The position numbers and the translations under genes were made by a program. Positions 55,502-64,000 of a DNA stretch of 64,000 nucleotides are shown in pieces (the stretch's first letter is position 1; each line of letters begins with the position of its first letter). The stretch is from positions 1 through 64,000 of the forward strand of contig NZ_JAERRK010000002.1 in assembly GCF_016741775.1 (NCBI RefSeq), given 5' to 3'. The notes beneath the pieces were generated by a model that worked only from the letters and a program-made list of their open reading frames with translations, ran no database searches and was not told the origin of the DNA. Origin of the DNA: Streptomyces actinomycinicus. GTDB lineage: Bacteria; Actinomycetota; Actinomycetes; Streptomycetales; Streptomycetaceae.

Positions 55502-57868
55502 CTACTGGCCGAGTTCGGCGTCAGGGTCGAGCGGGTCCTCAGTGGTGGGGGTCGTCGGCGGCTTGCTCGTCGGCGTCTGGGTCGGGGTCTGGGTGGGCGA
55601 CTTCGTCGGCGACTGGGACGGCGACTGGGACGGCGACTGCGTCGGCGACTGGGAGGTCGGCGGCTCGCTGGTCGGCGTCTGCGACGGCGTCTGGGTCGGG
55701 GTGTGCGTCCACGTGGGCGTCTGGGTCGGCTCGACGGCCGCGCCCTGCGTGGTGTTCAGGTCGAACGAGGCCTTGTCGGTCACGCCGAAGGTGTACGTGG
55801 CCCAGATCTGCGCCGGGTAGCCGCCGCCGTTGATCCGGCCGGGCGGCTTGAGCAGGCCGGTCGCGCCCCTCATGGACACGTGCGCCTTGGTCTTGGGGTC
55901 CTCGCCGAACAGGCCGACGGAGGTGACCAGGTCCGGGGTGTAGCCGGTGAACCAGGCCGACTTGTTCTCGTCGGAGGTACCGGTCTTGCCCGCCACCTGC
56001 TGTCCGTCGCGGGACGGGTTGCCGGCCACGGACGTCTGGGCCGTACCGTCGTCGACCACGCCGGTGAGCACCGAGGTGACCGTGTCGGCGGCCGTGCGGC
56101 TGATCACCGAGCCGCCCACCGCGTCCGGGATGTCGGCCGAACGGCCCTGGATCTCGGCCGACTTGATGATCGTCGGGGTCACCTTGTAGCCGTGGTTGGC
56201 GAAGGTGGCGTAGATCCCGGCCATCTCCAGCGGGCTGGCGCCCATCGAGCCGAGGGTCTGTGCCGGCACCGCCTGCATGCCCTTGGTGTCCATGCCGAGC
56301 CGGCCGGCCGTGCTCATGACCTTTTCCATGCCGACGTCCACGCCCATCTGCGCGAAGACGGAGTTGACGGACTTGTTCATGGCCTCCTGGACGGTGATGT
56401 CGTCGTAGCTGACGTCATCCTCGTTCGGCGGGGCGAAGCCGACCTTGCTGCCGTGGTCCAGGACCGGGCGGCGGCTGGTGCCGTCGTAGAGGGTGTTGGC
56501 GGCGATCGGCTTGCCGTCCTGCGTGGTCGCGTTCTGCTCCAGCGCGGAGGCGAGGATGACCGGCTTGAACGTCGAGGCGGGCTGGTAGTCCCGGCGGGTG
56601 GCGTTGTCGTAGTAGTGCTTGTAGTAGTCCTGGCCGCCGTAGAGCGCGACGATCTTGCCCGTCTTGGGGTCGACGGAGACGGCGCCGGCCTGGATGTCGC
56701 CGTCGACCTTGCGCTTCTTCTTGTCGAGCTTGCTGGTCAGCTGGCTCTTGACGGCCCTCTCCAGGGCGGCCTGCTTCTTGCGGTCGATGTTGAGGGTGAT
56801 GGTCCAGCCCTTTTCGACGACCGCGTTCTCCGCCTGCGACTGGGTCAGGCCCTGCTGCGCCATGAGCTGCTTCTCCAGCTGCTGGTTGGCGAGTTCGACC
56901 AGGTAGCCCTTCTGCCCCTCGAGACCCGGGGCGCCCTTGGGCTCCTTGATCTTGGGGAAGTGCATGGCGTCGCGCTTGGCCTTGGGCAGCCAGCCCTCCT
57001 CGACCATGTTGTCGAGGACGTAGTTCCAGCGCTCCGTGACCAGCTTCTTGCCGGCGTCGGTGGCGACGGCCCAGTCGTACTGGCTCGGCGCCTGGAGCAG
57101 GGCGGCGAGGTAGGCGCCCTGCTCGACCTTGAGGTCCTCGGCGTCGACGTGGAAGTAGGCCTGGGCGGCGGCCTGGATGCCGTAGGCGTTGCGGCCGTAG
57201 TAGCTGGTGTTGATGTAGCCGGCGAGGATGTCGTCCTTGGACTTCTCGCGGTCCACCTTCAGCGCGATGACCAGTTCCTTCACCTTGCGTGTGACGGTCT
57301 GGTCCTGGTTGAGGTAGAAGTTCTTGACGTACTGCTGGGTGATCGTGGAGCCGCCCTGCTTGCCCTTGCCCGCGACCGTGTTGAGCAGTCCGCGGGCGGT
57401 GCCCTTGAAGTCGACGCCGACGTCGTTGTAGAAGCTCTTGTTCTCCGCGGCGACGAAGGTCAGCTGGACCTTGCGGGGCACCTTGGACAGGTCGACGATC
57501 TCGCGGTTGACCTTGCCGCTGCGGGCCAGAATCGTTCCGTCACTGAACTTGTAGACGTTGCTCTGCTGCTGGGCGGCGGCGTTGCCCTCGGGGATATCGA
57601 CGTACAGGTAGAGGCCGATGAAGGCGGCGATCAGCAGCAGGCAGGTCCCGAAGAAGGTCCCGAGGATCTTCTTCCAGGTGAATATCCGGCGTATGAGGCT
57701 CTTGGCGGGCTTGCCTCCGGCGGTGGCTCCGGACGCCGCCCCGGACCCAGCCCCGGACGCGGTGCCGGCCTCGGGGGCGGTGCCGGCCTCAGGCGCGGAG
57801 CGGCGGCGTTTGGGCGCCGCGCGGTGGCCACCGCGCTGGCGCGCTCGTCTCTCTTCCGCTCGTCCCAT
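55502..57868 (-). CDS. Bifunctional penicillin-binding protein (class A)
   Basis: 788 residues. A basic cytoplasmic tail and one membrane helix (about 66-92) are followed by the GT51 glycosyltransferase (AAENKSFYNDVGVDFKG with the catalytic glutamate, GGSTITQQYVKN). The transpeptidase has the SxxK motif in PASTFKPVI, SVN and KTGTS. The last 75 residues are a low-complexity Thr/Pro/Ser/Gln tail, presumably extending through the wall. It polymerises and cross-links peptidoglycan. I cannot assign it to a particular PonA paralog. Confidence 0.95.
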   Translation of the reverse strand: MGRAEERRARQRGGHRAAPKRRRSAPEAGTAPEAGTASGAGSGAASGATAGGKPAKSLIRRIFTWKKILGTFFGTCLLLIAAFIGLYLYVDIPEGNAAAQQQSNVYKFSDGTILARSGKVNREIVDLSKVPRKVQLTFVAAENKSFYNDVGVDFKGTARGLLNTVAGKGKQGGSTITQQYVKNFYLNQDQTVTRKVKELVIALKVDREKSKDDILAGYINTSYYGRNAYGIQAAAQAYFHVDAEDLKVEQGAYLAALLQAPSQYDWAVATDAGKKLVTERWNYVLDNMVEEGWLPKAKRDAMHFPKIKEPKGAPGLEGQKGYLVELANQQLEKQLMAQQGLTQSQAENAVVEKGWTITLNIDRKKQAALERAVKSQLTSKLDKKKRKVDGDIQAGAVSVDPKTGKIVALYGGQDYYKHYYDNATRRDYQPASTFKPVILASALEQNATTQDGKPIAANTLYDGTSRRPVLDHGSKVGFAPPNEDDVSYDDITVQEAMNKSVNSVFAQMGVDVGMEKVMSTAGRLGMDTKGMQAVPAQTLGSMGASPLEMAGIYATFANHGYKVTPTIIKSAEIQGRSADIPDAVGGSVISRTAADTVTSVLTGVVDDGTAQTSVAGNPSRDGQQVAGKTGTSDENKSAWFTGYTPDLVTSVGLFGEDPKTKAHVSMRGATGLLKPPGRINGGGYPAQIWATYTFGVTDKASFDLNTTQGAAVEPTQTPTWTHTPTQTPSQTPTSEPPTSQSPTQSPSQSPSQSPTKSPTQTPTQTPTSKPPTTPTTEDPLDPDAELGQ

Positions 57869-58027
57869 GAGTCCCTACGCTCGCTTCCGTCTCGGGGTCA
57901 GCCCTGAAAGCTAACACCCCCCTATATGACAAAGGGCGTCTGATCCGCTCTTTTACGGACGTGACAATGAGCACCCGCCCCTAGGGAACCGACGGCAATC
58001 GGTGGCGCCAGGTTGCCTGGCGGCGTA

Positions 58028-58041
58028 AAGTGATATCACTT
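58028..58041. promoter_or_regulatory. Perfect 14-bp palindrome upstream of the SPFH gene
   Basis: AAGTGATATCACTT, perfectly symmetrical, about 55 nt before the SPFH start. A direct repeat GGTACCA occurs twice (58058-58074) between it and the start. It is a probable operator; the ribbon-helix-helix protein encoded downstream is a natural candidate. Confidence 0.6.
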
Positions 58042-58094
58042 AGCTAGAACAGAGATAGGTACCAGCCAGGTACCACGAGAACGGGGGGTCCCCT

Positions 58095-59030
58095 ATGTCC
58101 GCATCCGCGCCGGCCGCCACCGCCGACGTTCCCGAGATGCCCGCGCCACGCGTGCGGGAGTTCACCGCCCACAGCATCGGCGGCGGCCTCGCCCTGCTGC
58201 TCGGGCTGATCGGGCTCGGCGCCTCGATCGCCCTGTTCGCCGCCTCCGGAGGGGTTGCCTCGGAGGGTGCCGAGGGCGGGCTCATCGCCGCGGGCGTCGG
58301 CATACTCGTCGCGTCCCTCATCGCGATGCGCGGACTGAACACGGTCGCACCGGGCGAGGCGCGGGTGGTCCAGCTCTTCGGGCGCTACCGGGGCACGATC
58401 CGGCAGGACGGCCTGCGCTGGGTGAACCCCTTCACCTCGCGGACCCGGATCTCCACCCGCGTGCGCAACCACGAGACCGCGGTCCTGAAGGTCAACGACG
58501 CCTACGGCAACCCGATCGAGCTGGCCGCGGTCGTGGTGTGGAAGGTCAAGGACACCGCGCAGGCCACTTTCGAGGTGGACGACTTCGCCGAGTTCGTCGC
58601 CACGCAGACCGAGACGGCCGTGCGGCACATCGCCATCGAGTACCCGTACGACGCCCACGAGGAGGACGGCCTGTCGCTGCGCGGCAACGCCGAGGAGATC
58701 ACCGAGAAGCTGGCCGTCGAGCTGCAGGTGCGGGTCGAGGCGGCCGGCGTGCAGATCGTCGAGTCCCGCTTCACCCATCTCGCATACGCTCCCGAGATCG
58801 CCTCGGCGATGCTCCAGCGGCAGCAGGCGGGCGCGGTCGTCGCGGCCCGGCGGCAGATCGTCGACGGCGCGGTGGGCATGGTCGAGGCGGCACTGGCCCG
58901 GATCGCGGAGGCGGACATGGTGGAGCTGGACGAGGAGCGGAAGGCGGCGATGGTGTCGAACCTGATGGTCGTGCTGTGCGGGGACCGCGCCCCGCAGCCG
59001 GTCCTCAACGCCGGGACCCTCTACCAGTGA
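58095..59030 (+). CDS. SPFH/band-7 domain membrane protein
   Basis: 311 residues. Two hydrophobic segments near the N-terminus (about 30-50 and 62-80) are followed by the SPFH core ([67 protein letters not shown]), then a predicted helical segment ([10 protein letters not shown] to EEITEKL). It belongs to the stomatin/flotillin group that organises membrane microdomains. It overlaps the RHH gene (GTGA), a pairing that suggests joint function. Confidence 0.93.
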   Translation: MSASAPAATADVPEMPAPRVREFTAHSIGGGLALLLGLIGLGASIALFAASGGVASEGAEGGLIAAGVGILVASLIAMRGLNTVAPGEARVVQLFGRYRGTIRQDGLRWVNPFTSRTRISTRVRNHETAVLKVNDAYGNPIELAAVVVWKVKDTAQATFEVDDFAEFVATQTETAVRHIAIEYPYDAHEEDGLSLRGNAEEITEKLAVELQVRVEAAGVQIVESRFTHLAYAPEIASAMLQRQQAGAVVAARRQIVDGAVGMVEAALARIAEADMVELDEERKAAMVSNLMVVLCGDRAPQPVLNAGTLYQ

Positions 59031-59332
59031 CGGACTCCGCGGAGACGCCCCGGCGCCGGTCGCAGCAGCGCAAGCAGGTGCTGCTGCGGCTGGACCCGTC
59101 GGTGTACGACGCGCTGGCCCGATGGGCCGGGGACGAGCTGCGGTCGGCCAACGCGCAGATCGAGTTCCTGCTGAGGAAGGCGCTGGCCGAGGCGGGGCGG
59201 CTGCCGAAGGACACCGGGCCGCTGCCGCGCCGGGGACGGCCGCCCGGCGGCTCCGGCTCCGGATCACCGCCCGGCGGCCCCGGCCCCGCATCACCGCCCG
59301 GCGGCTCCGGGCCCGGTTCACCGTCCGCCTGA
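59027..59332 (+). CDS. Ribbon-helix-helix-type protein
   Basis: 101 residues from a GTG overlapping the SPFH stop. RKQVLLRLDPSVYDALARWAGDELRSANAQIEFLLRKALAEAG is a typical ribbon-helix-helix or toxin-antitoxin-like DNA-binding segment. The tail is Gly/Ser/Pro-rich and repetitive. It probably dimerises and binds the operator upstream of the SPFH gene. Because it is translationally coupled, the SPFH protein and this regulator are likely made in proportion. Confidence 0.85.
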   Translation: MTDSAETPRRRSQQRKQVLLRLDPSVYDALARWAGDELRSANAQIEFLLRKALAEAGRLPKDTGPLPRRGRPPGGSGSGSPPGGPGPASPPGGSGPGSPSA

Positions 59333-59440
59333 CAGGCTCCGTACCGCCGTCGCCGCCGGGGGCTGTGCTTCGTTACCGAACCATGACAATGGCGCGCCAC
59401 CTGCACGGCCCTACCGCCCGCCATGACCTCTGCACTCGGC

Positions 59441-59473
59441 GTATACATACCGCGTATACACCGTGTGTAGAGT
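59441..59473 (+). promoter_or_regulatory. PadR-type operator and -10 box
   Basis: Two GTATAC palindromes, at 59441-59446 and 59454-59459, centre-to-centre 13 nt, precede TAGAGT at 59468-59473. The latter ends 7 nt before the PadR start, so the mRNA is probably leaderless. Binding here would block the promoter. Confidence 0.6.
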
Positions 59474-59480
59474 GCTTCCC

Positions 59481-60005
59481 ATGTCCATCGGTCACACCCT
59501 CCTAGGGCTCCTGGAGTCCGGCCCGCGCCACGGTTACGACCTCAAGCGGGCCTTCGACGAGAAGTTCGGTCACGACCGGCCGCTGCACTACGGCCAGGTC
59601 TACTCCACGATGTCCCGGCTGCTGAAGCACGGCCTCGTGGAAGTCGACGGCATCGAGGCGGGCGGCGGACCCGAGCGCAAGCGGTACGCCATCACCGACG
59701 CCGGCGTCACCGATGTCGAGCGCTGGCTCGCCACGCCGGAGAAGCCGGAGGAGTACCTCCAGTCGACCCTCTACACCAAGGTCGTCCTCGCGCTCCTCAC
59801 CCACCGGAACGCTGCCGACATCCTCGACACCCAGCGCTCCGAGCACCTGCGCAGCATGCGGATCCTGACCGACCGCAAGCGCAAGGGCGACCTCGCGGAC
59901 CAGCTGATCTGCGACCACGCGCTGTTCCACCTGGAGGCCGACCTGCGCTGGCTGGAGCTGACGGCCGCGCGCCTCGACAAGCTCCGTGAGGCGGTGGCCC
60001 GATGA
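59481..60005 (+). CDS. PadR-family transcriptional regulator
   Basis: 174 residues. The N-terminal winged helix is SIGHTLLGLLESGPRHGYDLKRAFDE, then GQVYSTMSRLLKHGLVEVDG and KRYAITDAGV. The C-terminal region is a helical dimerisation domain (LTHRNAADILDTQRSEHLRSM), as in the larger PadR proteins. The stop overlaps the ABC ATPase start (ATGA), so it most likely represses this efflux operon and is released by the transported compound. Confidence 0.92.
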   Translation: MSIGHTLLGLLESGPRHGYDLKRAFDEKFGHDRPLHYGQVYSTMSRLLKHGLVEVDGIEAGGGPERKRYAITDAGVTDVERWLATPEKPEEYLQSTLYTKVVLALLTHRNAADILDTQRSEHLRSMRILTDRKRKGDLADQLICDHALFHLEADLRWLELTAARLDKLREAVAR

Positions 60006-60691
60006 CTCCTCCGCCCGGCTCCCTGCTCGCCGCCGAGAACCTGCGCAAGGCCTACGGCCCCACGGTCGCCCTCGACGGCGCCGAGTTCTCCATCCACCCC
60101 GGCGAGGTCGTCGCCGTGATGGGCCCCTCCGGTTCCGGCAAGTCGACGCTGCTGCACTGCCTCGCCGGCATCGTGCCGCCCGACTCCGGGTCCATCACCT
60201 ACGACGGCCGTGAACTGGCCGGCATGAGCGACGCCCGGCGCAGCGCGCTGCGCCGCAGCGAGTTCGGCTTCGTCTTCCAGTTCGGCCAGCTCGTCCCCGA
60301 GCTGACCTGCGTGGAGAACGTGGCACTGCCGCTGCGGCTGAACGGCGCCTCCCGCAAGGAGGCCGAGCGGGCCGCGCTGACCTGGATGGAGCGCCTGGAG
60401 GTGGACGGCCTGAAGGGCAAGCGGCCCGGCGAGGTCTCCGGCGGCCAGGGGCAGCGGGTCGCGGTGGCGCGGGCGCTGGTCACCGGCCCGCGGGTGCTGT
60501 TCGCCGACGAGCCGACCGGTGCCCTGGACTCCCTCAACGGCGAGCGCGTGATGGAGCTGCTGACGGACGCGGCCCGCTCCACCAACGCGGCCGTCGTGCT
60601 GGTCACGCACGAGGCCCGGGTGGCGGCCTACTCCGACCGGGAGATCGTCGTACGCGACGGCAGGTCCCGGGACATGGAGCGCGCGATATGA
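60002..60691 (+). CDS. ABC transporter ATP-binding protein (MacB/LolD-like)
   Basis: 229 residues. Walker A is GPSGSGKST, Q-loop region QFGQL, signature SGGQGQRVAVARAL, and Walker B RVLFADEPTGALDS. The short length and the motif ADEPTGALDS place it with the ATPases that pair with FtsX-type permeases. It overlaps both neighbours by 4 nt. It powers the large permease that follows. Confidence 0.94.
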   Translation: MTPPPGSLLAAENLRKAYGPTVALDGAEFSIHPGEVVAVMGPSGSGKSTLLHCLAGIVPPDSGSITYDGRELAGMSDARRSALRRSEFGFVFQFGQLVPELTCVENVALPLRLNGASRKEAERAALTWMERLEVDGLKGKRPGEVSGGQGQRVAVARALVTGPRVLFADEPTGALDSLNGERVMELLTDAARSTNAAVVLVTHEARVAAYSDREIVVRDGRSRDMERAI

Positions 60692-63024
60692 ACGTCAGAC
60701 AGTGGTCCAGGGACCTGGGCTTGGGGATCCGGTTCGCGTTCTCCGGCGGGCGCGAGGGCTGGGTCCGGATGGTGCTCACGGCGGTGGGCGTCGGCCTGGG
60801 CGTCACCCTGCTGCTGCTGACGACCGCGCTGCCGAACGTGCTGGCCGCACGGGACCAGCGGGGTTCGGCACGGCAGGACCTCACCTACGGCGCGGCCGTG
60901 CCGCCCAAGGGCGACAACACCGTGCTGGTCGGCATGAGCGCCACCGAGTGGCACGACAAGGACGTCCGGGGCAGGCTGCTGCAGCCCGAGGGACCACGGG
61001 CGCCGCTGCCCCCCGGTGTGGACCGCTTCCCGGCGAAGGGCGAGATGGTGGTCTCGCCCGCGCTGAAGGAGCTGCTCGCCTCGGACGGCGGGAAGCTGCT
61101 GCGCGAGCGGCTCCCGGACCGGATCGTCGACACGATCGACGAGCCCGGGCTGGTGGGCTCGCAGGAACTCGCCTACTACGCGGGCGCCGACGACCTGGTG
61201 GCGAGCGAGAACAGCTCGCGCGTGGTGCGGCTGACCGCGTTCGGGGAGCCGCACCCGACGACGACGGAGCAGCCCGATCCGGTGCTCATCCTGCTGACGC
61301 TGGTGGTGTTCGTCGTCCTGCTGACGCCGGTCGCGGTGTTCATCGCGGCGGCCGTACGGTTCGGCGGTGAACGTCGCGACCGGCGGCTGGCCGCGCTGCG
61401 GCTGGTGGGCTCCGACAGCCGGATGACCCGTCGGATCGCGGCCGGCGAGGCCCTGGCCGGGGCCCTGCTCGGACTGGCCGTCGGCACGGTGTTCTTCCTG
61501 ATCGGGCGGCAGGTCGCGGGCTCGGTCGAAGTGATGGGCGAAAGCTTCTTCCCGAGCTACGTGGACCCCTCCCCCGCCCTGGCCCTGCTGGTCGCGGTGG
61601 CGGTTCCGGCCGCCGCGGTGCTGGTGACGCTGCTCGCGATGCGCGGGGTGGTCGTGGAACCGCTCGGCGTGGTGCGTACGGCGAAACAGGCGCGGCGGCG
61701 CCTGTGGTGGCGGCTGCTGCTGCCGCTGGCGGGTCTCGGGATGCTGTACCCGATGATCGGCAACGGCCGCGGCCACGGCGACTTCAACCAGTACCTGGTC
61801 ATCGGCGGCGTGCTGCTCCTGCTGGTCGGCGTCACGGCACTGCTGCCCTGGCTGGTCGAGGCGGTCGTCGCCCGGCTCGGCTCGGGCGCGGTCTCCTGGC
61901 AGCTCGCCGTGCGGCGCCTGCAGCTGAGCAGCGGTACGGCGGCCCGCATGGTCAACGGCATCGCGGTGGCGGTGGCCGGCGCGATCGCGCTGCAGATGCT
62001 GTTCGCCGGCGTGGAGAGCCAGTACACGCGGTCCACCGGCCGGGACCCGCAGCGGGCGTCGATGGAGATCGACCTGTCGGACCGGTCCCAGGTGGCGGTG
62101 GCGGCCCGCGAGTTCGCCCGCACCGAGGGCGTCAAGGCGTCGGTGGCGATATCCAGCGGCGGATTCGGCGACCGGCGCCGCGATCCCGCTACCTCGGCGG
62201 GCATCACCGTCGGTGACTGCACCGCGCTGCGCGAGCTGGCCCACCTGCCGTCGTGCCGGGACGGAGACGTGTTCCTCGTACCGGGCACGGACGACGACGC
62301 CGCACAGCAGGCCCTCCAGCGGCCGGGCCGGCACGGGTTCATCGACCCCACCTACGAAGGCGGCGAGCGCGGGCGCGAGGTCGCCTGGACGGTGCCCGCC
62401 GGCCTGCGGAAGGTGACCGCGCGCCGGGACGCCCTGCAGTCCAGCGTCTCCGGCCTGCTGCTCACCCCGTCCGCGCTGCCCGCCAGGGCCGCACCGACGC
62501 TGTACCACCAGGTCTACGTCCGCCTCGACCCCTCGGTGCCGGACGCGAACGAGCACGTGCGGAACACGGCCGCACACGTGGACCGGCTCGCCAACGCCTG
62601 GAGCCTGTCGCCGACCCTGACGTCCGTGAAGTTCACCTCCCTGCGCACCGGCCTGTTCATCGGCGCGGTCTGTGTGCTGGCGCTGATCGGGGCGAGCCTG
62701 CTGGTCTCCCAGCTGGAGCAGTTGCGGGAGCGGCGCAAGCTGCTGTCGTCGCTGGTCGCCTTCGGCACCCGGCGCCGCACGCTGGGCCTGTCGGTGCTGT
62801 GGCAGACGGCGCTGCCGATCGCACTGGGCCTGCTGCTGGCCTCGACGGTGGGCCTGGCCCTCGGCGCGGTACTGCTGAAGATGGCGGCGACCCCGGTCAC
62901 CGTCGACTGGGCGAGCGTACTGTCGCTCGCCGGTGCCGGCGCGGCGGTGGTCCTCGCGGTCACCCTGCTGAGCCTGCCGCCGCTGATCCGGCTGATGCGG
63001 CCGGAGGGGCTGCGCACGGAGTAG
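60688..63024 (+). CDS. FtsX-family ABC transporter permease
   Basis: 778 residues. There are two FtsX-like permease blocks (about residues 200-400 and 640-770), each with four hydrophobic helices, one N-terminal helix, and large extracytoplasmic regions in between. The last gene of the PadR-ABC operon. Such systems export antibiotics, lipids or peptides, or act as mechanotransmission devices. It could protect against cell-wall-active compounds, possibly including the product of the neighbouring cluster, but that is speculation. Confidence 0.92.
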   Translation: MNVRQWSRDLGLGIRFAFSGGREGWVRMVLTAVGVGLGVTLLLLTTALPNVLAARDQRGSARQDLTYGAAVPPKGDNTVLVGMSATEWHDKDVRGRLLQPEGPRAPLPPGVDRFPAKGEMVVSPALKELLASDGGKLLRERLPDRIVDTIDEPGLVGSQELAYYAGADDLVASENSSRVVRLTAFGEPHPTTTEQPDPVLILLTLVVFVVLLTPVAVFIAAAVRFGGERRDRRLAALRLVGSDSRMTRRIAAGEALAGALLGLAVGTVFFLIGRQVAGSVEVMGESFFPSYVDPSPALALLVAVAVPAAAVLVTLLAMRGVVVEPLGVVRTAKQARRRLWWRLLLPLAGLGMLYPMIGNGRGHGDFNQYLVIGGVLLLLVGVTALLPWLVEAVVARLGSGAVSWQLAVRRLQLSSGTAARMVNGIAVAVAGAIALQMLFAGVESQYTRSTGRDPQRASMEIDLSDRSQVAVAAREFARTEGVKASVAISSGGFGDRRRDPATSAGITVGDCTALRELAHLPSCRDGDVFLVPGTDDDAAQQALQRPGRHGFIDPTYEGGERGREVAWTVPAGLRKVTARRDALQSSVSGLLLTPSALPARAAPTLYHQVYVRLDPSVPDANEHVRNTAAHVDRLANAWSLSPTLTSVKFTSLRTGLFIGAVCVLALIGASLLVSQLEQLRERRKLLSSLVAFGTRRRTLGLSVLWQTALPIALGLLLASTVGLALGAVLLKMAATPVTVDWASVLSLAGAGAAVVLAVTLLSLPPLIRLMRPEGLRTE

Positions 63025-63036
63025 CGGGCGCAGCGG

Positions 63037-63981
63037 CTATTCCAGCACCCGCACCGGCAGCGCGCTGAGCGCCTCGCGCAGAGCGGCGGCCAGTTCCTCG
63101 TACTCCACGGCCCGGGCCGCCCCCGCCCGCATGGCGAAGGCCACGCGACGGCTCGGGGCCGGCTCGGCGAAGTACCCGGTGAGGAGCTGGCTGCTGCGGG
63201 TCGTCTCCAGCCTGAGCGCGGTGCGCGGCAGCAGCGTGCAGCCGAGGCCGCCGGCCACGAGCTGGACCAGCGTCGACAGGCCGGCGGCGGTCGTGGTGAC
63301 GGGCGCGTCCTCGCGTCCGGCCTCCCGGCAGATGTCGAGGGCCTGGTCGCGCAGGCAGTGGCCCTCGTCCAGGAGCAGCAGGTTCAGTTCCTTGAGCGCC
63401 TCGCGGGGGATGCCCTCCCGGCCGCCGAGCCAGTGGTCGAGCGGGGTGACGAGCACGAAGTCCTCGTCGAAGAGGGGGAGTTCGACGATGCCGGGGACGC
63501 CGAGCGGCACGGCCAGCAGAAGCAGGTCGAGCCGGCCGGAGTTCAGGCCGTCGAGCAGGCTGGAGGTCTGCTCCTCGTGCACCTGGAGGTCGAGGTGCGG
63601 GTAGCGGTCGTGGACGAGCCGGAGCACGGCCGGCAGCAGGTACGGCGCGACCGTCGGGATCACCCCGAGCCGCAGCACGCCCGTGAAGGGCGCCCGCACC
63701 GCCTCGGCCTCCTCCAGCAGCGCGCCGACCTCGTCCAGCACCGCCCTGGCCCGTACGGCCAGCCGCTCCCCGGCGGACGAGAGCAGTACCTTGCGCGTCG
63801 TACGCTCGAGGAGGGTCACTCCCAGCGTCTCCTCCAGCGCCGAGACCGCACCGGACAGCGCGGGCTGGCTCATCCCGATGGCCGCCGCCGCGTCCCGGAA
63901 GTGCAGGTGCTCGGCCACGGCGACGAAGGCGCGCAACTGGGCCAGGCTCGGCTGCCTGCGCTTACCGTTACTGACAGTCAC
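63037..63981 (-). CDS. oxyR: LysR-family regulator, OxyR-like
   Basis: 314 residues from a GTG with GGAGG upstream. The N-terminal winged helix is AQLRAFVAVAEHLHFRDAAAAIGMSQPALSGAVSALE. The effector domain carries DEGHCLRDQALDICREAG, the two cysteines (about 9 residues apart) that form the peroxide-sensing disulfide in OxyR. OxyR activates peroxiredoxin genes when oxidised. The start is only 20 nt from the window end, so a divergent target gene such as ahpC, the usual neighbour in Streptomyces, would lie outside. Confidence 0.9.
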   Translation of the reverse strand: MTVSNGKRRQPSLAQLRAFVAVAEHLHFRDAAAAIGMSQPALSGAVSALEETLGVTLLERTTRKVLLSSAGERLAVRARAVLDEVGALLEEAEAVRAPFTGVLRLGVIPTVAPYLLPAVLRLVHDRYPHLDLQVHEEQTSSLLDGLNSGRLDLLLLAVPLGVPGIVELPLFDEDFVLVTPLDHWLGGREGIPREALKELNLLLLDEGHCLRDQALDICREAGREDAPVTTTAAGLSTLVQLVAGGLGCTLLPRTALRLETTRSSQLLTGYFAEPAPSRRVAFAMRAGAARAVEYEELAAALREALSALPVRVLE

Positions 63982-64000
63982 TGATAGCTACCTCCGATCA

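Overview
The window is high-GC actinobacterial DNA, almost certainly from a Streptomyces chromosome. The evidence is the GC-biased codon use with strong shadow ORFs in every frame, GTG and TTG starts, a WhiB-like regulator, SpoIIE-type phosphatase/kinase regulation, polyphosphate glucokinase, and the gene order ychF - ppgK - ispH - xseA - xseB - glpX - whiB-like - fumarases. From memory that order matches the S. coelicolor SCO504x-SCO506x neighbourhood, close to where that species carries the actinorhodin cluster.

Region 1 (1 to about 36.3 kb) is most of a hybrid biosynthetic gene cluster; its left end lies outside the window. A long leftward operon (16.8 kb down to 1) encodes a highly reducing type II polyketide synthase: two single hotdog dehydratases, an ACP, an active KS with a catalytically dead CLF-like partner, a second KS with a shortened KS-like partner, an alpha/beta hydrolase fused to a double hotdog, a DsbA/HCCA-isomerase-like protein, two related small proteins, a ketoreductase and a fused two-hotdog dehydratase. 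Many of these genes overlap by 4 nt. The same operon then enters an NRPS with domains C-A(Ser-type)-T-E and a second NRPS that begins with a C domain and runs off the window. I infer that a polyene (possibly cyclised, cinnamoyl-like) acyl chain made on the ACP is passed to a Ser-type residue, which the E domain converts to the D form.

Next come an N-terminally truncated serine recombinase, an HTH-only LysR protein, a DrrAB-like ABC exporter with an unknown protein, and a leftward operon of SnoaL-like protein, NAD-dependent epimerase/dehydratase and an acyl-ligase-ACP-thioesterase protein. Two paralogous regulators (a third lies at 35.4 kb), an MbtH protein and an SbnA/SbnB-like pair for 2,3-diaminopropionate follow. 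A membrane protein, a polyprenyl diphosphate synthase and an MMPL transporter close the region.

Region 2 (36.3-38.2 kb) is a small accessory strip: a YefM/RelE-type toxin-antitoxin pair and a Uma2-family protein. A degenerate copy of the ychF 3' end lies to its right of the toxin and about 0.87 kb from the real ychF end.

Region 3 (38.2-64 kb) is conserved chromosomal core: YchF, a DUF6542 protein, PpgK, IspH, XseAB, a nitroreductase, a DUF4245 protein, GlpX, a WhiB-like protein, a DUF1707 protein, class I and class II fumarases, a DUF402 protein, a SpoIIE-type regulator, a bifunctional penicillin-binding protein, an SPFH protein with a ribbon-helix-helix partner, a PadR-ABC-FtsX operon and an OxyR-like regulator. 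Several genes here have a -10-like hexamer 6-7 nt before the start codon, which suggests leaderless mRNAs. The intergenic spaces carry many short tandem repeats and strong bidirectional terminator hairpins. I saw no rRNA, tRNA, CRISPR array or intact insertion sequence.
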